Assembly (NCBI GenBank): GCA_046349355.1
Contig: JAXMCM010000030.1
Coordinates: forward strand, 10,052 to 74,051
Length of the DNA stretch: 64,000 bases
DNA from: CALKJU01 sp046349355
Lineage (GTDB): Bacteria; Pseudomonadota; Alphaproteobacteria; Geminicoccales; Geminicoccaceae
Reading direction: 5' to 3'
Below the pieces are notes generated by a model that ran no database searches, had not been told where the DNA came from, and saw only the letters and a list, made by a program, of their open reading frames with translations. Shown here piece after piece: positions 22,365-29,856 of the stretch (positions within the stretch are counted from its first letter, which is position 1; each line of letters opens with the position of its first letter). The translations under genes were made by a program, and so were the position numbers.

Positions 22365-23189
22365 TCACCCGATCGCCGCGTACCGCTTCGCGCACACCCG
22401 CAGCGTCTCGGCCGGGTCGCGCTTGCCCCAGTCGTCGGAGAAGATCTCGATCTCGGTGAGCCCGGCGTAGCCGGCGGCGCGGACCTGGCGGTCGAGGCGG
22501 GCGAGGTCGAGGACGCCGTCGCCGGGCATGCCGCGGTCCATCAGCAGGTCCCGGGTCGGCACCAGCCAGTCGCAGACCTGCCAGCAGAGCAGGCGGTCGG
22601 GCCGGGCGCGGGCGAGGCCCCGCTCGAGCTCGGGGTCCCACCACAGGTGATAGGCGTCGATGACGAGGCCGAGCTCGGGGCCGACGGCGTCGCAGACGTC
22701 CAGCGCGGTCGCCAGCGTGCTGATGCAGGAGCGGTCGGCGGCGTACATCGGGTGCAGCGGCTCGACGGCGAGGCGCACGCCGGATCCCAGGCTGTATTCG
22801 CGCAGCGCGCGCAGCACGTCGACCACCTGGGCGCGGGCGACGGCGAGGTCGCGGCAGCCTTCGGGCAGGCCGCCGACGACGAAGCAGAGCGTCCCGGCGC
22901 CGAGGAGGGCCGCGTCGTCGATGGCGCGGCGGTTGTCGTCGAGCACGGCGGCGCGGGCGGCGGCGTCGCGATGGGTCAGGTAGCCGCCGCGGCAGAGGCT
23001 GGTGACCGCAAGCCCGGCGTCGCGGATCAGGCGGCCGGCCACGGCCGGCGGGGTCGCCGTGAGCTCGCGGCGCCAGGGGGCGATGCCGCCGATGCCCAGC
23101 CGGGCACAGGCCTCGACGATGCGCGGCAGCGCCCACTGGAAGCCCAGCGTCGCCGTGTTGATCGACAGTCCGGCAAGGCTGCGCGGCAT
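22365..23189 (-). CDS. sugar phosphate isomerase/epimerase-like TIM barrel
   Basis: A 274-residue AP-endonuclease-2-type TIM barrel related to inosose dehydratase and hydroxypyruvate isomerase-like proteins. Probable metal residues: Glu in VRLAVEPLHPMYAADRSCI, Asp/His in LGLVIDAYHLWWDPE, and Glu in GLTEIEIFSDDWG. It carries out isomerisation, epimerisation or dehydration of a sugar or polyol; the substrate is unknown. The start is the ATG at 23189 (MPRSLAGLSINTATLG), since the longer frame would read through the shared promoter. It is divergent from the TetR gene, with operator site C between them. Confidence 0.8.
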   Translation of the reverse strand: MPRSLAGLSINTATLGFQWALPRIVEACARLGIGGIAPWRRELTATPPAVAGRLIRDAGLAVTSLCRGGYLTHRDAAARAAVLDDNRRAIDDAALLGAGTLCFVVGGLPEGCRDLAVARAQVVDVLRALREYSLGSGVRLAVEPLHPMYAADRSCISTLATALDVCDAVGPELGLVIDAYHLWWDPELERGLARARPDRLLCWQVCDWLVPTRDLLMDRGMPGDGVLDLARLDRQVRAAGYAGLTEIEIFSDDWGKRDPAETLRVCAKRYAAIG

Positions 23190-23214
23190 CGGAGGTCCCC
23201 GTCCGGCGGGCCGG

Positions 23215-23234
23215 AAGTAACCGGCTGGATAAAA
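23215..23234. promoter_or_regulatory. operator site C of the putative TetR regulon
   Basis: AAGTAAC at 23215-23221 is identical to the left arm of site A, and CCGGTTACTT (minus strand, 23215-23224) is the same 10-mer as the core of site A. The other arm is poor (GATAAAA). It lies between the divergent TIM-barrel and TetR genes, 66-85 nt before the regulator start, consistent with autoregulation. Confidence 0.45.
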
Positions 23235-23299
23235 GCCGCGCCAGCGTGTAGCCCTTGCGCAAGCCGGGTCAAGTCGAGGTCGCGGCCGGAGCATCCGGG

Positions 23300-23971
23300 G
23301 TGGCAGCAGAGCGCAGGAACGAGACGGCGGCAGCGCGCGTGCGCGACCCGGCGGCGACCCGGGCCCGGATCCTTGCCGCCGCGACGGCCGAGTTCGCCCG
23401 CAAGGGGCTGGCCGGGGCGCGGGTCGACGCCATCGCCAACCGGGCCAAGATCAACAAGCGGATGCTGTACCACTACTTCAACAGCAAGGACGACCTGTTC
23501 CTGGCCGTGCTGGAGGAGGCCTATGCCGGCATCCGCGCCGCCGAGCGCAAGCTCGACCTCGAGCATCTCGACCCGGTCACGGCGATCACCCGGCTGATCG
23601 AGTTCACCTGGGGCTACTACCTCAAGCACCCCGAGTTCCTGCGCCTGGTCAGCACCGAGAACCTGCACCGGGCAGCACACCTCAAGCGCAGCCCGCGGAT
23701 CAAGGAGCTGCACTCGCCGTTCGTGGCGCTGCTCGACCGGCTGCTGCAGCGGGGCGTGGAGGACGGCCTGTTCCGCCCCGACCTCGACGCGCGGCAGGTC
23801 TACATCTCGATCGCAGCACTCGGATACTACTACCAGACCAACCGCTACACGCTGTCGGTCATCTACGGCACCGACCTCGGCTCGAAGGACGCCCTCGACG
23901 CGCGCCGGGCGGTGATCGTCGACACCATCCTGCGCTACCTCGCCAAGGATCAGGCCGGGGCGGTCAGGTAG
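23300..23971 (+). CDS. TetR/AcrR-family transcriptional regulator
   Basis: About 223 residues. The N-terminal helix-turn-helix is clear (RARILAAATAEFARKGLAG, then VDAIANRAKINKRMLYHYF, then NSKDDLFLAVLE). The C-terminal ligand domain contains ITRLIEFTWGYYLKHPEFL and is Tyr-rich near the end (AALGYYYQTNRYTLSV). GTG at 23300 follows a GGAG at acceptable spacing; a TTG at 23255 would add 15 residues. I infer that it controls the surrounding genes through the AAGTAAC/GTTACTT sites at 15496, 18875 and 23215; the ligand is probably the pathway substrate or a CoA ester. It converges with the ABC ATPase gene (22-nt overlap). Confidence 0.88.
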   Translation: MAAERRNETAAARVRDPAATRARILAAATAEFARKGLAGARVDAIANRAKINKRMLYHYFNSKDDLFLAVLEEAYAGIRAAERKLDLEHLDPVTAITRLIEFTWGYYLKHPEFLRLVSTENLHRAAHLKRSPRIKELHSPFVALLDRLLQRGVEDGLFRPDLDARQVYISIAALGYYYQTNRYTLSVIYGTDLGSKDALDARRAVIVDTILRYLAKDQAGAVR

Positions 23972-24705
23972 CCCTCGCTGCTGGCGAGCAGCTCGCGGCT
24001 GTAGGGATCCTCGAGCTCGCCGGTGGCCAGGGCCGAGGTCGCGGCCTCCTCGACGATGCGGCCCTGGGTCATGATGGCCAGCCGGTCGCACATCTGCGCC
24101 ACGACGGCGAGGTTGTGGCTGACGAACAGGTAGGTCAGGCCGCGGTCGCGGCGCAGGTCGGAGAGGAGGTTCAGCACCTCGGCCTGGACCGAGACGTCCA
24201 GCGCCGAGGTCGGCTCGTCGAGCAGGACGATGCGCGGCTCGAGGATCAGGGCGCGGGCGATGGCGACGCGCTGGCGCTGGCCGCCGGAGAGCTGGTGCGG
24301 GAAGCGGTAGCGGAAGCCGGGGCCGAGGCCGACGGCGGCGAGCATCCGGCCGACACGGCGGTCGATGTCGTCGACCCGGTGGATGACGCAGGGCTCGCGC
24401 AGGATGTCGTCGACGGTGTGCCGCGGGTGCAGCGAGCCGTAGGGGTCCTGGAACACCATCTGGACGAGCTTGCGCTCGTCGGGCGTGCGCTTCTGGCCGA
24501 CCGGGCGGCCGGCGAGACGGACGGTACCGCGCCAGTCGTCGATCAGCCCGCCGATGGCCCGCAGCACCGTGCTCTTGCCGCTGCCGCTCTCGCCGACGAG
24601 GCCGAACGAGCTGCCTTCCGGGACCGTGAAGCGCGCTTCCTGGACGGCACGGAACGGCTCGCCGTTGCGGTCGAAGACGACCTCGAGCTGGTCGACCTCG
24701 ATCAC
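23950..24705 (-). CDS. oligopeptide-type ABC importer ATPase 2 (DppF/OppF-like)
   Basis: A 251-residue single ATPase with Walker A GLVGESGSGKST, Q-loop MVFQDPYGSLHPRHTV, signature LSGGQRQRVAIARAL and Walker B IVLLDEPTSALD. The DppF family usually reaches about 320 residues with a C-terminal oligopeptide motif; this one ends soon after PYSRELLASS, so it is short. GTG at 24705 overlaps the stop of the partner ATPase gene (GTGA). Together they would power the permeases encoded at 29857-31778, which are displaced by a block of inverted genes. Confidence 0.9.
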   Translation of the reverse strand: MIEVDQLEVVFDRNGEPFRAVQEARFTVPEGSSFGLVGESGSGKSTVLRAIGGLIDDWRGTVRLAGRPVGQKRTPDERKLVQMVFQDPYGSLHPRHTVDDILREPCVIHRVDDIDRRVGRMLAAVGLGPGFRYRFPHQLSGGQRQRVAIARALILEPRIVLLDEPTSALDVSVQAEVLNLLSDLRRDRGLTYLFVSHNLAVVAQMCDRLAIMTQGRIVEEAATSALATGELEDPYSRELLASSEGYLTAPA

Positions 24706-25547
24706 GCCACGGGCTCCGTCGCCCAGGCCGGGTCGCGCTTGAGCGTCGGCAGCGTACCGTGCGGCCCGGCGATGCGCGGCAGGCAGGCGAGCAGGCCGCG
24801 GGTGTAGGGGTGCTGCGCGTGGGCGAGGTCGGCGGCGCGGCACTCCTCGACGATCCGCCCGGCGTACATCACCAGCACGCGGTCGCAGAACGAGGCCACC
24901 AGCTCGAGGTCGTGGCTGACGAAGATCAGCCCCATGCCGCGGCTGGTGACGAGCTCGTCGAGGATCGTCAGCACCTGCTTCTGGACGGTGACGTCCAGCG
25001 CCGAGGTCGGCTCGTCGGCGATCAGCAGCTCGGGATCGCAGACCAGCATCATCGCGATCATGATGCGCTGGCCCATGCCGCCCGAGACCTGGTGCGGGTA
25101 GAGGCCGTAGACGCGCTCCGGGTCGCGGATGCGCACGGCCTCGAGCATGGCCATCGCCCGCCGCCGCGCCTCGCCGCCGCCGAAGCCGCGATGGACGCGC
25201 ACCGCCTCCTCGATCTGGCGGCCGACCTTCATCACCGGGTTGAGCGAGAACTTGGGGTCCTGCAGGACCATCGAGATGCGCCGGCCGCGGATCTCGCGCA
25301 GCACCGGTTTCGGGGCCTGCAGCAGGTCGACGTCGCCGAAGGCCAGCCGGGCGGCGGTGACCTCGCCGGGGTGGGGGACGAGGCCGAGGATGGCCCGGCC
25401 GACCGTCGACTTGCCCGAGCCGCTCTCGCCGACGATCCCGACCTTCTCGGCGCCGACCTGGAACGACACGCCGCGCACCGCCTCGACCATGCCGCGCGGC
25501 GTGCGGAAGCGGACGCGCAGGTCCTGGACGTCGAGGGGGGTGGCCAT
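24702..25547 (-). CDS. oligopeptide-type ABC importer ATPase 1 (DppD/OppD-like)
   Basis: A 281-residue ATPase. Walker A GIVGESGSGKST, Q-loop SMVLQDPKFSLNPVMKVG, signature VSGGMGQRIMIAMML, Walker B LLIADEPTSALDV, and a C-terminal HPYTRGLLACLPRI oligopeptide-transporter motif. ATG at 25547 (MATPLDVQDL) is preferred; an ATG 15 nt upstream is equally in frame. It is coupled to the second ATPase by a 4-nt overlap. Upstream are 185 nt and then plus-strand genes, so the ATPase pair must have its own promoter or be read through from far upstream. Confidence 0.9.
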   Translation of the reverse strand: MATPLDVQDLRVRFRTPRGMVEAVRGVSFQVGAEKVGIVGESGSGKSTVGRAILGLVPHPGEVTAARLAFGDVDLLQAPKPVLREIRGRRISMVLQDPKFSLNPVMKVGRQIEEAVRVHRGFGGGEARRRAMAMLEAVRIRDPERVYGLYPHQVSGGMGQRIMIAMMLVCDPELLIADEPTSALDVTVQKQVLTILDELVTSRGMGLIFVSHDLELVASFCDRVLVMYAGRIVEECRAADLAHAQHPYTRGLLACLPRIAGPHGTLPTLKRDPAWATEPVA

Positions 25548-25732
25548 CGGGGGTGGCGGCATCCGCGCTGGGGTTCGTTGCCGTCACCCTGTGCCGTCGC
25601 CGTGCCGGCCGCAAGCCCGCGCGTCGCCAGCGGCGCAGGGCTGATGGCAAGGGCATCATTCCTGCTGGGCTGGCAGCAGAGGCATCGCAGTTATGCTGCC
25701 CTGCGTGCTATCGAACCCAACGGGAGAAGCCG

Positions 25733-26104
25733 ATGCTCGGTCGTTCCATGCTCATCCTCGTCGCCGGACCCTACCGCTCCGGCACCGGCGACGATCCGGC
25801 GAGGATCGCTGCCAACATGGCAGCGATGAACGAAGCGGCGCTGGAGCTGTTCCGGATCGGCCACCTTGGCGTGACCGGCGAGGCCCAGGCCCTGCCGCTG
25901 ATCGAGACGGCCGGCTCGCGCGGCATGGGCGACCGCGTCTGGGACGAGATCTTCCACCCCGTCGGCGAGCGGCTGGCGCACGCCTGCGACGGCTGCCTGC
26001 GGATCGGCGGCGCCTCGACCGGGGCCGACGCGATGACGGCGATCTTCGAGACCGCGGGACGGCCGGTCTGGCGCTCGCTCGCCGACGTGCCGCGGCCGGG
26101 CTGA
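25733..26104 (+). CDS. DUF4406-type small protein (nucleoside deoxyribosyltransferase-like fold)
   Basis: A 123-residue protein beginning MLGRSMLILVAGPYRSGTGDD, where the AGPYR motif and the later GIGGASTGADAM-like segment (RIGGASTGADAMTAIF) match DUF4406 proteins, which resemble nucleoside 2-deoxyribosyltransferases. Biochemical role not known. ATG at 25733 follows GGGAGAAG. Its last base is the first base of the LysR gene, so the two are cotranscribed. Confidence 0.7.
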   Translation: MLGRSMLILVAGPYRSGTGDDPARIAANMAAMNEAALELFRIGHLGVTGEAQALPLIETAGSRGMGDRVWDEIFHPVGERLAHACDGCLRIGGASTGADAMTAIFETAGRPVWRSLADVPRPG

Positions 26105-26997
26105 TGCCGGGCGGGCCGGTCGAGCCGGACTGGAACGGCATCCGGGTCTTCCTGGCGGTCAGCCGCGCCGGCTCGCTGGTCGCCGCAGCCACCACGCTGC
26201 GGGTCAGCGAGGCGACCGTCGGCCGGCAGCTGCGCGAGCTCGAGGGCAGCCTCGGGGCCCGGCTGTTCGACCGGCTGCCGAACCGGCTGCAGCTGACGCC
26301 GCTCGGCGAACGGCTGCTGCAGGCGGCGACGGCAATGGGCGAGGACGCGGCCGGCTTCGCCCGGGCGGCGCAGGCCATGGCCGAGACGGCGCGGCCACCG
26401 GTCCGGATCGCCGCCACCGGCTCGGTCGGCCTGTTCCTCGCCCGCCATGCCGCCACGCTGCTGGCGGCGGCACCCGGCTGCTCGGTCGAGATCCAGACCA
26501 GCCGCGCCACCGCCAACCTGGCCCAGCGCGACGCCGAGATCGCACTGCGGATGCGGCGCTTTCCCGAGCGCGGCGACCTCGCCGTCCGCCGCCTCGGCCG
26601 GGTGGGCTTTGCCGTCTACGCCACCGCACACGGCGAGGAGCCCGCGCCACCCGTGATCGGCGTGCGCGACGATCCGGCCTCGCGGCAGGGGCGCTGGCTC
26701 GACGCCTATGCCGGCGGGCGGCCGGTGGCGCTGCGGCTGGGCGACCTCAACCTGCGCCGCGAGGTGCTGCTGCGGGGGCTGGGCGCGTCGCTGCTGCCGT
26801 GCTTCCTCGGCGATGCCGAGCCGGGCCTGCGCCGGCTGACCGGACCGGTGGCCGAGCTCGAGGAGGAGGTGTTCATGCTGGTCCACGAGGACCTCCGCGA
26901 CGCCGCCGGGATCCGCGAGCTGCGCACGGCGCTGGTCGCCCTGTTCCGTGCCGAGGCGGCGGCGCTGGAGGGACGCGCCGGACAGGTCGCGGCGTGA
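26104..26997 (+). CDS. LysR-family transcriptional regulator
   Basis: A 297-residue regulator. Helix-turn-helix at about 13-60 (WNGIRVFLAVSRAGSLVAAA, LRVSEATVGRQLRELEGSLG, ARLFDRLPNRLQLTPLGERL). The effector domain from about 95 is of the short type seen in regulators near small enzymes. It shares no strong similarity beyond the family with the twin LysR genes at 38060 and 39741. It lies in a tight plus-strand run (overlaps of 1 and 4 nt with its neighbours), so it is probably cotranscribed with DUF4406 and the MmcQ-like gene. The target is unknown. Confidence 0.88.
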   Translation: MPGGPVEPDWNGIRVFLAVSRAGSLVAAATTLRVSEATVGRQLRELEGSLGARLFDRLPNRLQLTPLGERLLQAATAMGEDAAGFARAAQAMAETARPPVRIAATGSVGLFLARHAATLLAAAPGCSVEIQTSRATANLAQRDAEIALRMRRFPERGDLAVRRLGRVGFAVYATAHGEEPAPPVIGVRDDPASRQGRWLDAYAGGRPVALRLGDLNLRREVLLRGLGASLLPCFLGDAEPGLRRLTGPVAELEEEVFMLVHEDLRDAAGIRELRTALVALFRAEAAALEGRAGQVAA

Positions 26998-27335
26998 GTC
27001 CGGCCGGGCGGCTGCGCGCCATCGCGCTGGCCCTGCCGGAGGCGGCCGAGAAGGAAGCCTGGGGCGATCCGACTTTCCGCGTGCGCGACCGGATCTTCGC
27101 CATGCTCAAGGCGGGCGACGGACGGCCGTCGCTGTGGTGCAAGGCGCCGCCCGGTGCGCAGGAGATCCTCGTCGGCGCCGACCCGAACCGCTTCTTCCGG
27201 CCGCCCTATGTCGGCCACAAGGGCTGGATCGGCATGCGCCTCGACGCGGAGCCGGACTGGAACGAGGTGGCGCTGCTGGTCCGGCGCAGCTACCGGTTGA
27301 CCGCTCCGGCGCGACTGGCGGCGACCGTCGCCTGA
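26994..27335 (+). CDS. MmcQ/YjbR family DNA-binding-like protein
   Basis: A 113-residue protein of the MmcQ/YjbR family (double-wing fold, CyaY-like). Recognisable segments are RLRAIALALPEAAEKEAWGDPTF near the N-terminus, SLWCKAPPGAQ, and the C-terminal PPYVGHKGWIGMRL and VALLVRRSYRLTAPARL. Function is not established for the family. The start is GTG at 26994, overlapping the LysR stop (GTGA). Confidence 0.85.
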   Translation: MSPAGRLRAIALALPEAAEKEAWGDPTFRVRDRIFAMLKAGDGRPSLWCKAPPGAQEILVGADPNRFFRPPYVGHKGWIGMRLDAEPDWNEVALLVRRSYRLTAPARLAATVA

Positions 27336-27358
27336 CCCTGGCCGGGAACGAGGTGGGC

Positions 27359-28438
27359 ATGCCGCAGCCGGGTCCGGACCGTCCGTTGTTGTCGCGCCGC
27401 CGCCTGCTGCTGGCCGGGGCCGCCACCCTGGCGCTGCCCCGGGTCGTGGCTGCCGATGCGCTGGCGCCGCCGGCGGCCCGGCCGCTGCCGGCCCGGCTGC
27501 TGCCAGTGCCGCAGACGGTCAGCCCGCAGCTGCAGGAACGGATCGCGGCACCCTATCCGCCGGGCTGGGACAGCGTCCCGGCGGATGCCGCCGCCTGGCG
27601 CAAGCTCCAGGCCGACAGCGCCGCCGCGGTGCTGCCGCACCTGCCGGCGCTGAAGGAACGGCTGGGCATCGACGTCGCGCCGGCGACGATCGCCGGCGTG
27701 CCGGTCTTCGCGATCACGCCGCGCGACGTGCCGCCGGCCAACCGGGACCGGCTGCTCGTCCACGTCCATGGCGGCGGCTACGTGCTCTATCCCGGCGAGG
27801 CGGGGGCGGGCGAGGCCATGCTGCTGGCCGGCCAGGCGCGCATCCCGGCGGTGTCCGTCGACTACCGGATGCCGCCCGACCATCCCTTTCCGGCGGCTCT
27901 CGACGACGCTATCGCCGTGTGGCGCGAGCTCGCCAGGCAGCGCGATCCGCGGCGGCTGGCGATCGTCGGCAGCTCGGCCGGCGGCGGGCTGACCTTGGCC
28001 ATGATCCTGCAGGCGAAGGCGCTGGGCCTGCCGCTGCCGGCGGCGATCGCTGCCGGCACGCCATGGGCCGACCTGACCAATGCCGGCGATTCGCTGCACG
28101 CCAACGCCTACGTCGACAACGAGCTGGTCGCGGCGACGGGCTGGATCGCCGCGGCGGCGCGGCTCTACGCCGCCGGCCGCGACCTGCGCGACCCGCTGGT
28201 CTCGCCGCTGCATGGCGACTTCGCCGGCTTCCCGCCGGCCATCGTCACCTCGGGCACCCGCGACCTGCTGCTGAGCCAGGCGGTGCTCGTCCATCGCAAG
28301 CTGCGCCGTGCCGGGGTCGATGCCGCGCTGCAGGTGTTCGAGGGCCAGAGCCACGCCCAGTATCTGGCGCCCTTCGTGCCGGAATCGGAAGAAGCGCTGG
28401 GCGAGATCGCCGGCTTTCTCACAAGCCGGATGAGCTGA
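27359..28438 (+). CDS. exported alpha/beta hydrolase, hormone-sensitive-lipase-type esterase
   Basis: A 359-residue hydrolase. Residues 1 to about 33 form a twin-arginine-like signal (LLSRRRLLLAGAATLALP), so the enzyme is probably periplasmic. The HSL (bacterial family IV) layout is clear: oxyanion motif HGGG at 137-140, nucleophile Ser206 in VGSSAGGG, Asp in SGTRDLLLSQ and His in GQSHAQYL. It cleaves carboxylic esters; the substrate is unknown. It follows the MmcQ-like gene by 23 nt and may belong to the same transcript. Confidence 0.88.
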   Translation: MPQPGPDRPLLSRRRLLLAGAATLALPRVVAADALAPPAARPLPARLLPVPQTVSPQLQERIAAPYPPGWDSVPADAAAWRKLQADSAAAVLPHLPALKERLGIDVAPATIAGVPVFAITPRDVPPANRDRLLVHVHGGGYVLYPGEAGAGEAMLLAGQARIPAVSVDYRMPPDHPFPAALDDAIAVWRELARQRDPRRLAIVGSSAGGGLTLAMILQAKALGLPLPAAIAAGTPWADLTNAGDSLHANAYVDNELVAATGWIAAAARLYAAGRDLRDPLVSPLHGDFAGFPPAIVTSGTRDLLLSQAVLVHRKLRRAGVDAALQVFEGQSHAQYLAPFVPESEEALGEIAGFLTSRMS

Positions 28439-28576
28439 GGCCACGCCACTCCGAAGCTACCGGTACCGTCGCGCCGTCGCCGAAGCTAGACTGGTGCCGG
28501 ACTCGACTCCGGTTCGTCCGTTCGCCGTCAGGCCCGACGTCCAGGCCTCGCGTGCGTCCGGTCGGGAGGACATGGC

Positions 28577-29098
28577 ATGCGCGGGGCTCGGCAAGTGGCG
28601 ACCGTCCTGGCCGCCGGACTGGTCATCCTGACCGGCTGCGAGAACAGGGAGCAGACCGGTGCCGCGGTCGGCGCCAGCATCGGCGCCATCGCCTGCGGCG
28701 TCGCCGGCAGCGCCATCTTCAACAACACGCTGGGCACCGTGCTGCCGGCGGCGGCCTGCAGCGCCGTCGGCTACTTCGTCGGCAGCGCCATCGGCCGGCA
28801 GCTCGACGCGCAGGACCAGCAGCAGGCGGCGACGGCTACCGAGCGCGCCCTCGCCGTGCCGGTGAAGCCGCCGCAGGCCGGCTCGAGCCGGCCGGTCAAG
28901 GCCAAGGCCTCGACCTGGAAGTCGGCGCACGGCAGCGGCGCCAGCGGCTCGGCGACGGTGACCGAGGTCGAGAAGAAGACCGACGGCGCCGAGTGCCGGA
29001 CGGTCCGCGAGGTGGCCTACATCAAGGGCCAGGAGGTCGTGCAGAACTCGCGCTACTGCCGCAGCGGCGAGGGCGAGTGGCAGGCGGTCTCGGCATGA
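28577..29098 (+). CDS. glycine-zipper outer-membrane lipoprotein (17 kDa antigen-like)
   Basis: A 173-residue lipoprotein. The signal peptide ends in the lipobox LTGC (Cys at residue 21). Residues about 27-75 are Gly/Ala-rich with the GxxxG spacing of a glycine zipper (GAAVGASIGAIACGVAGSAI, GYFVGSAIGRQL), as in rickettsial 17 kDa surface antigens. The C-terminal third has TVTEVEKKTDGAECRTVREV and a second conserved Cys, resembling the surface-antigen domain. It probably lies in the outer membrane. ATGA overlap couples it to the next gene. Confidence 0.75.
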   Translation: MRGARQVATVLAAGLVILTGCENREQTGAAVGASIGAIACGVAGSAIFNNTLGTVLPAAACSAVGYFVGSAIGRQLDAQDQQQAATATERALAVPVKPPQAGSSRPVKAKASTWKSAHGSGASGSATVTEVEKKTDGAECRTVREVAYIKGQEVVQNSRYCRSGEGEWQAVSA

Positions 29099-29847
29099 GG
29101 CGGGGCATCCGGCCGCTCCTGCTGGCGGGCCTGCTGCTGGCGGGGCCGGCCGCCGCCGGCCAGCGGCAGGTCGTCGACGATGCGCCGGTCTTCGTCCCGC
29201 CGCCGCAGTCGGAGGACGACGTCAGCGTCGACCGGCTGCAGTTCAGCCAGATCAGGAAGGGCAAGCGGTCGTACCTCTATGTCTGGGGCGGCATCGACGT
29301 CGGCGATTCGGAGCGGTTCCGGGCGGCGCTGGACGAGGTCGGTCCGGTCGAGGAAGTCTGGCTCTACTCGCCGGGCGGCGTCCTCGACGAGGGCCTGCAG
29401 ATCGGCCGGATCATCCGCGGCGCCGGCCTGACCACCCGGGTCCGCCGCGACGACTACTGCATCAGCGCCTGCAACTTCATCTTCATGGGCGGTGTCGTCC
29501 GCTTCATCGAGCCGGGCGGCGTCTTCGGCGTGCACATGTTCGCCAACAATGCGCCGCAATACGTCAAGGCGACGATGGACGACGTGCGGGCCCAGGTGGA
29601 GGCCTACAACGCCGAGCACCCGGACAATCCGGCCGACGTCGAGAAGGAAACGCTCGCCGCGCTGACCGAGGAGATCCAGAACATCCAGCAGGACTCGGCC
29701 AAGGTGGCGGCCAGCATCGCCCGCTACCTGACCGAGATGTCGCTGTCGCTGCGCTTCCTCACCGAGTTCGCCGACATCCCGAACGCGACCTGGAAGGCGC
29801 TGTCGCGCGACGAGCTGCGCGACTTCAACATCGTCAACGCCGACTGA
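29095..29847 (+). CDS. periplasmic ClpP-like serine-protease-fold protein (COG3904-like)
   Basis: A 250-residue exported protein with a signal peptide (residues 1 to about 21). It shows the ClpP/crotonase-like layout seen in COG3904 proteins: VWLYSPGGVLDEGLQIG, then YCISACNFIFMGG with Ser124 in the nucleophile position, and GVFGVHMF with His147. A helical region rich in Glu/Gln follows (about 160-215). Peptidase activity is plausible but unproven for this group. The pairing with the glycine-zipper lipoprotein (4-nt overlap) suggests a joint envelope role. Confidence 0.7.
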   Translation: MRRGIRPLLLAGLLLAGPAAAGQRQVVDDAPVFVPPPQSEDDVSVDRLQFSQIRKGKRSYLYVWGGIDVGDSERFRAALDEVGPVEEVWLYSPGGVLDEGLQIGRIIRGAGLTTRVRRDDYCISACNFIFMGGVVRFIEPGGVFGVHMFANNAPQYVKATMDDVRAQVEAYNAEHPDNPADVEKETLAALTEEIQNIQQDSAKVAASIARYLTEMSLSLRFLTEFADIPNATWKALSRDELRDFNIVNAD

Positions 29848-29856
29848 GCGCGCCGC

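Noticed and set aside
25672..25700. GGCAGCA ... TGCTGCC inverted repeat before the DUF4406 gene
   Set aside because: 7-bp arms with a 15-base gap in GC-rich sequence; may be chance and no regulator is suggested.
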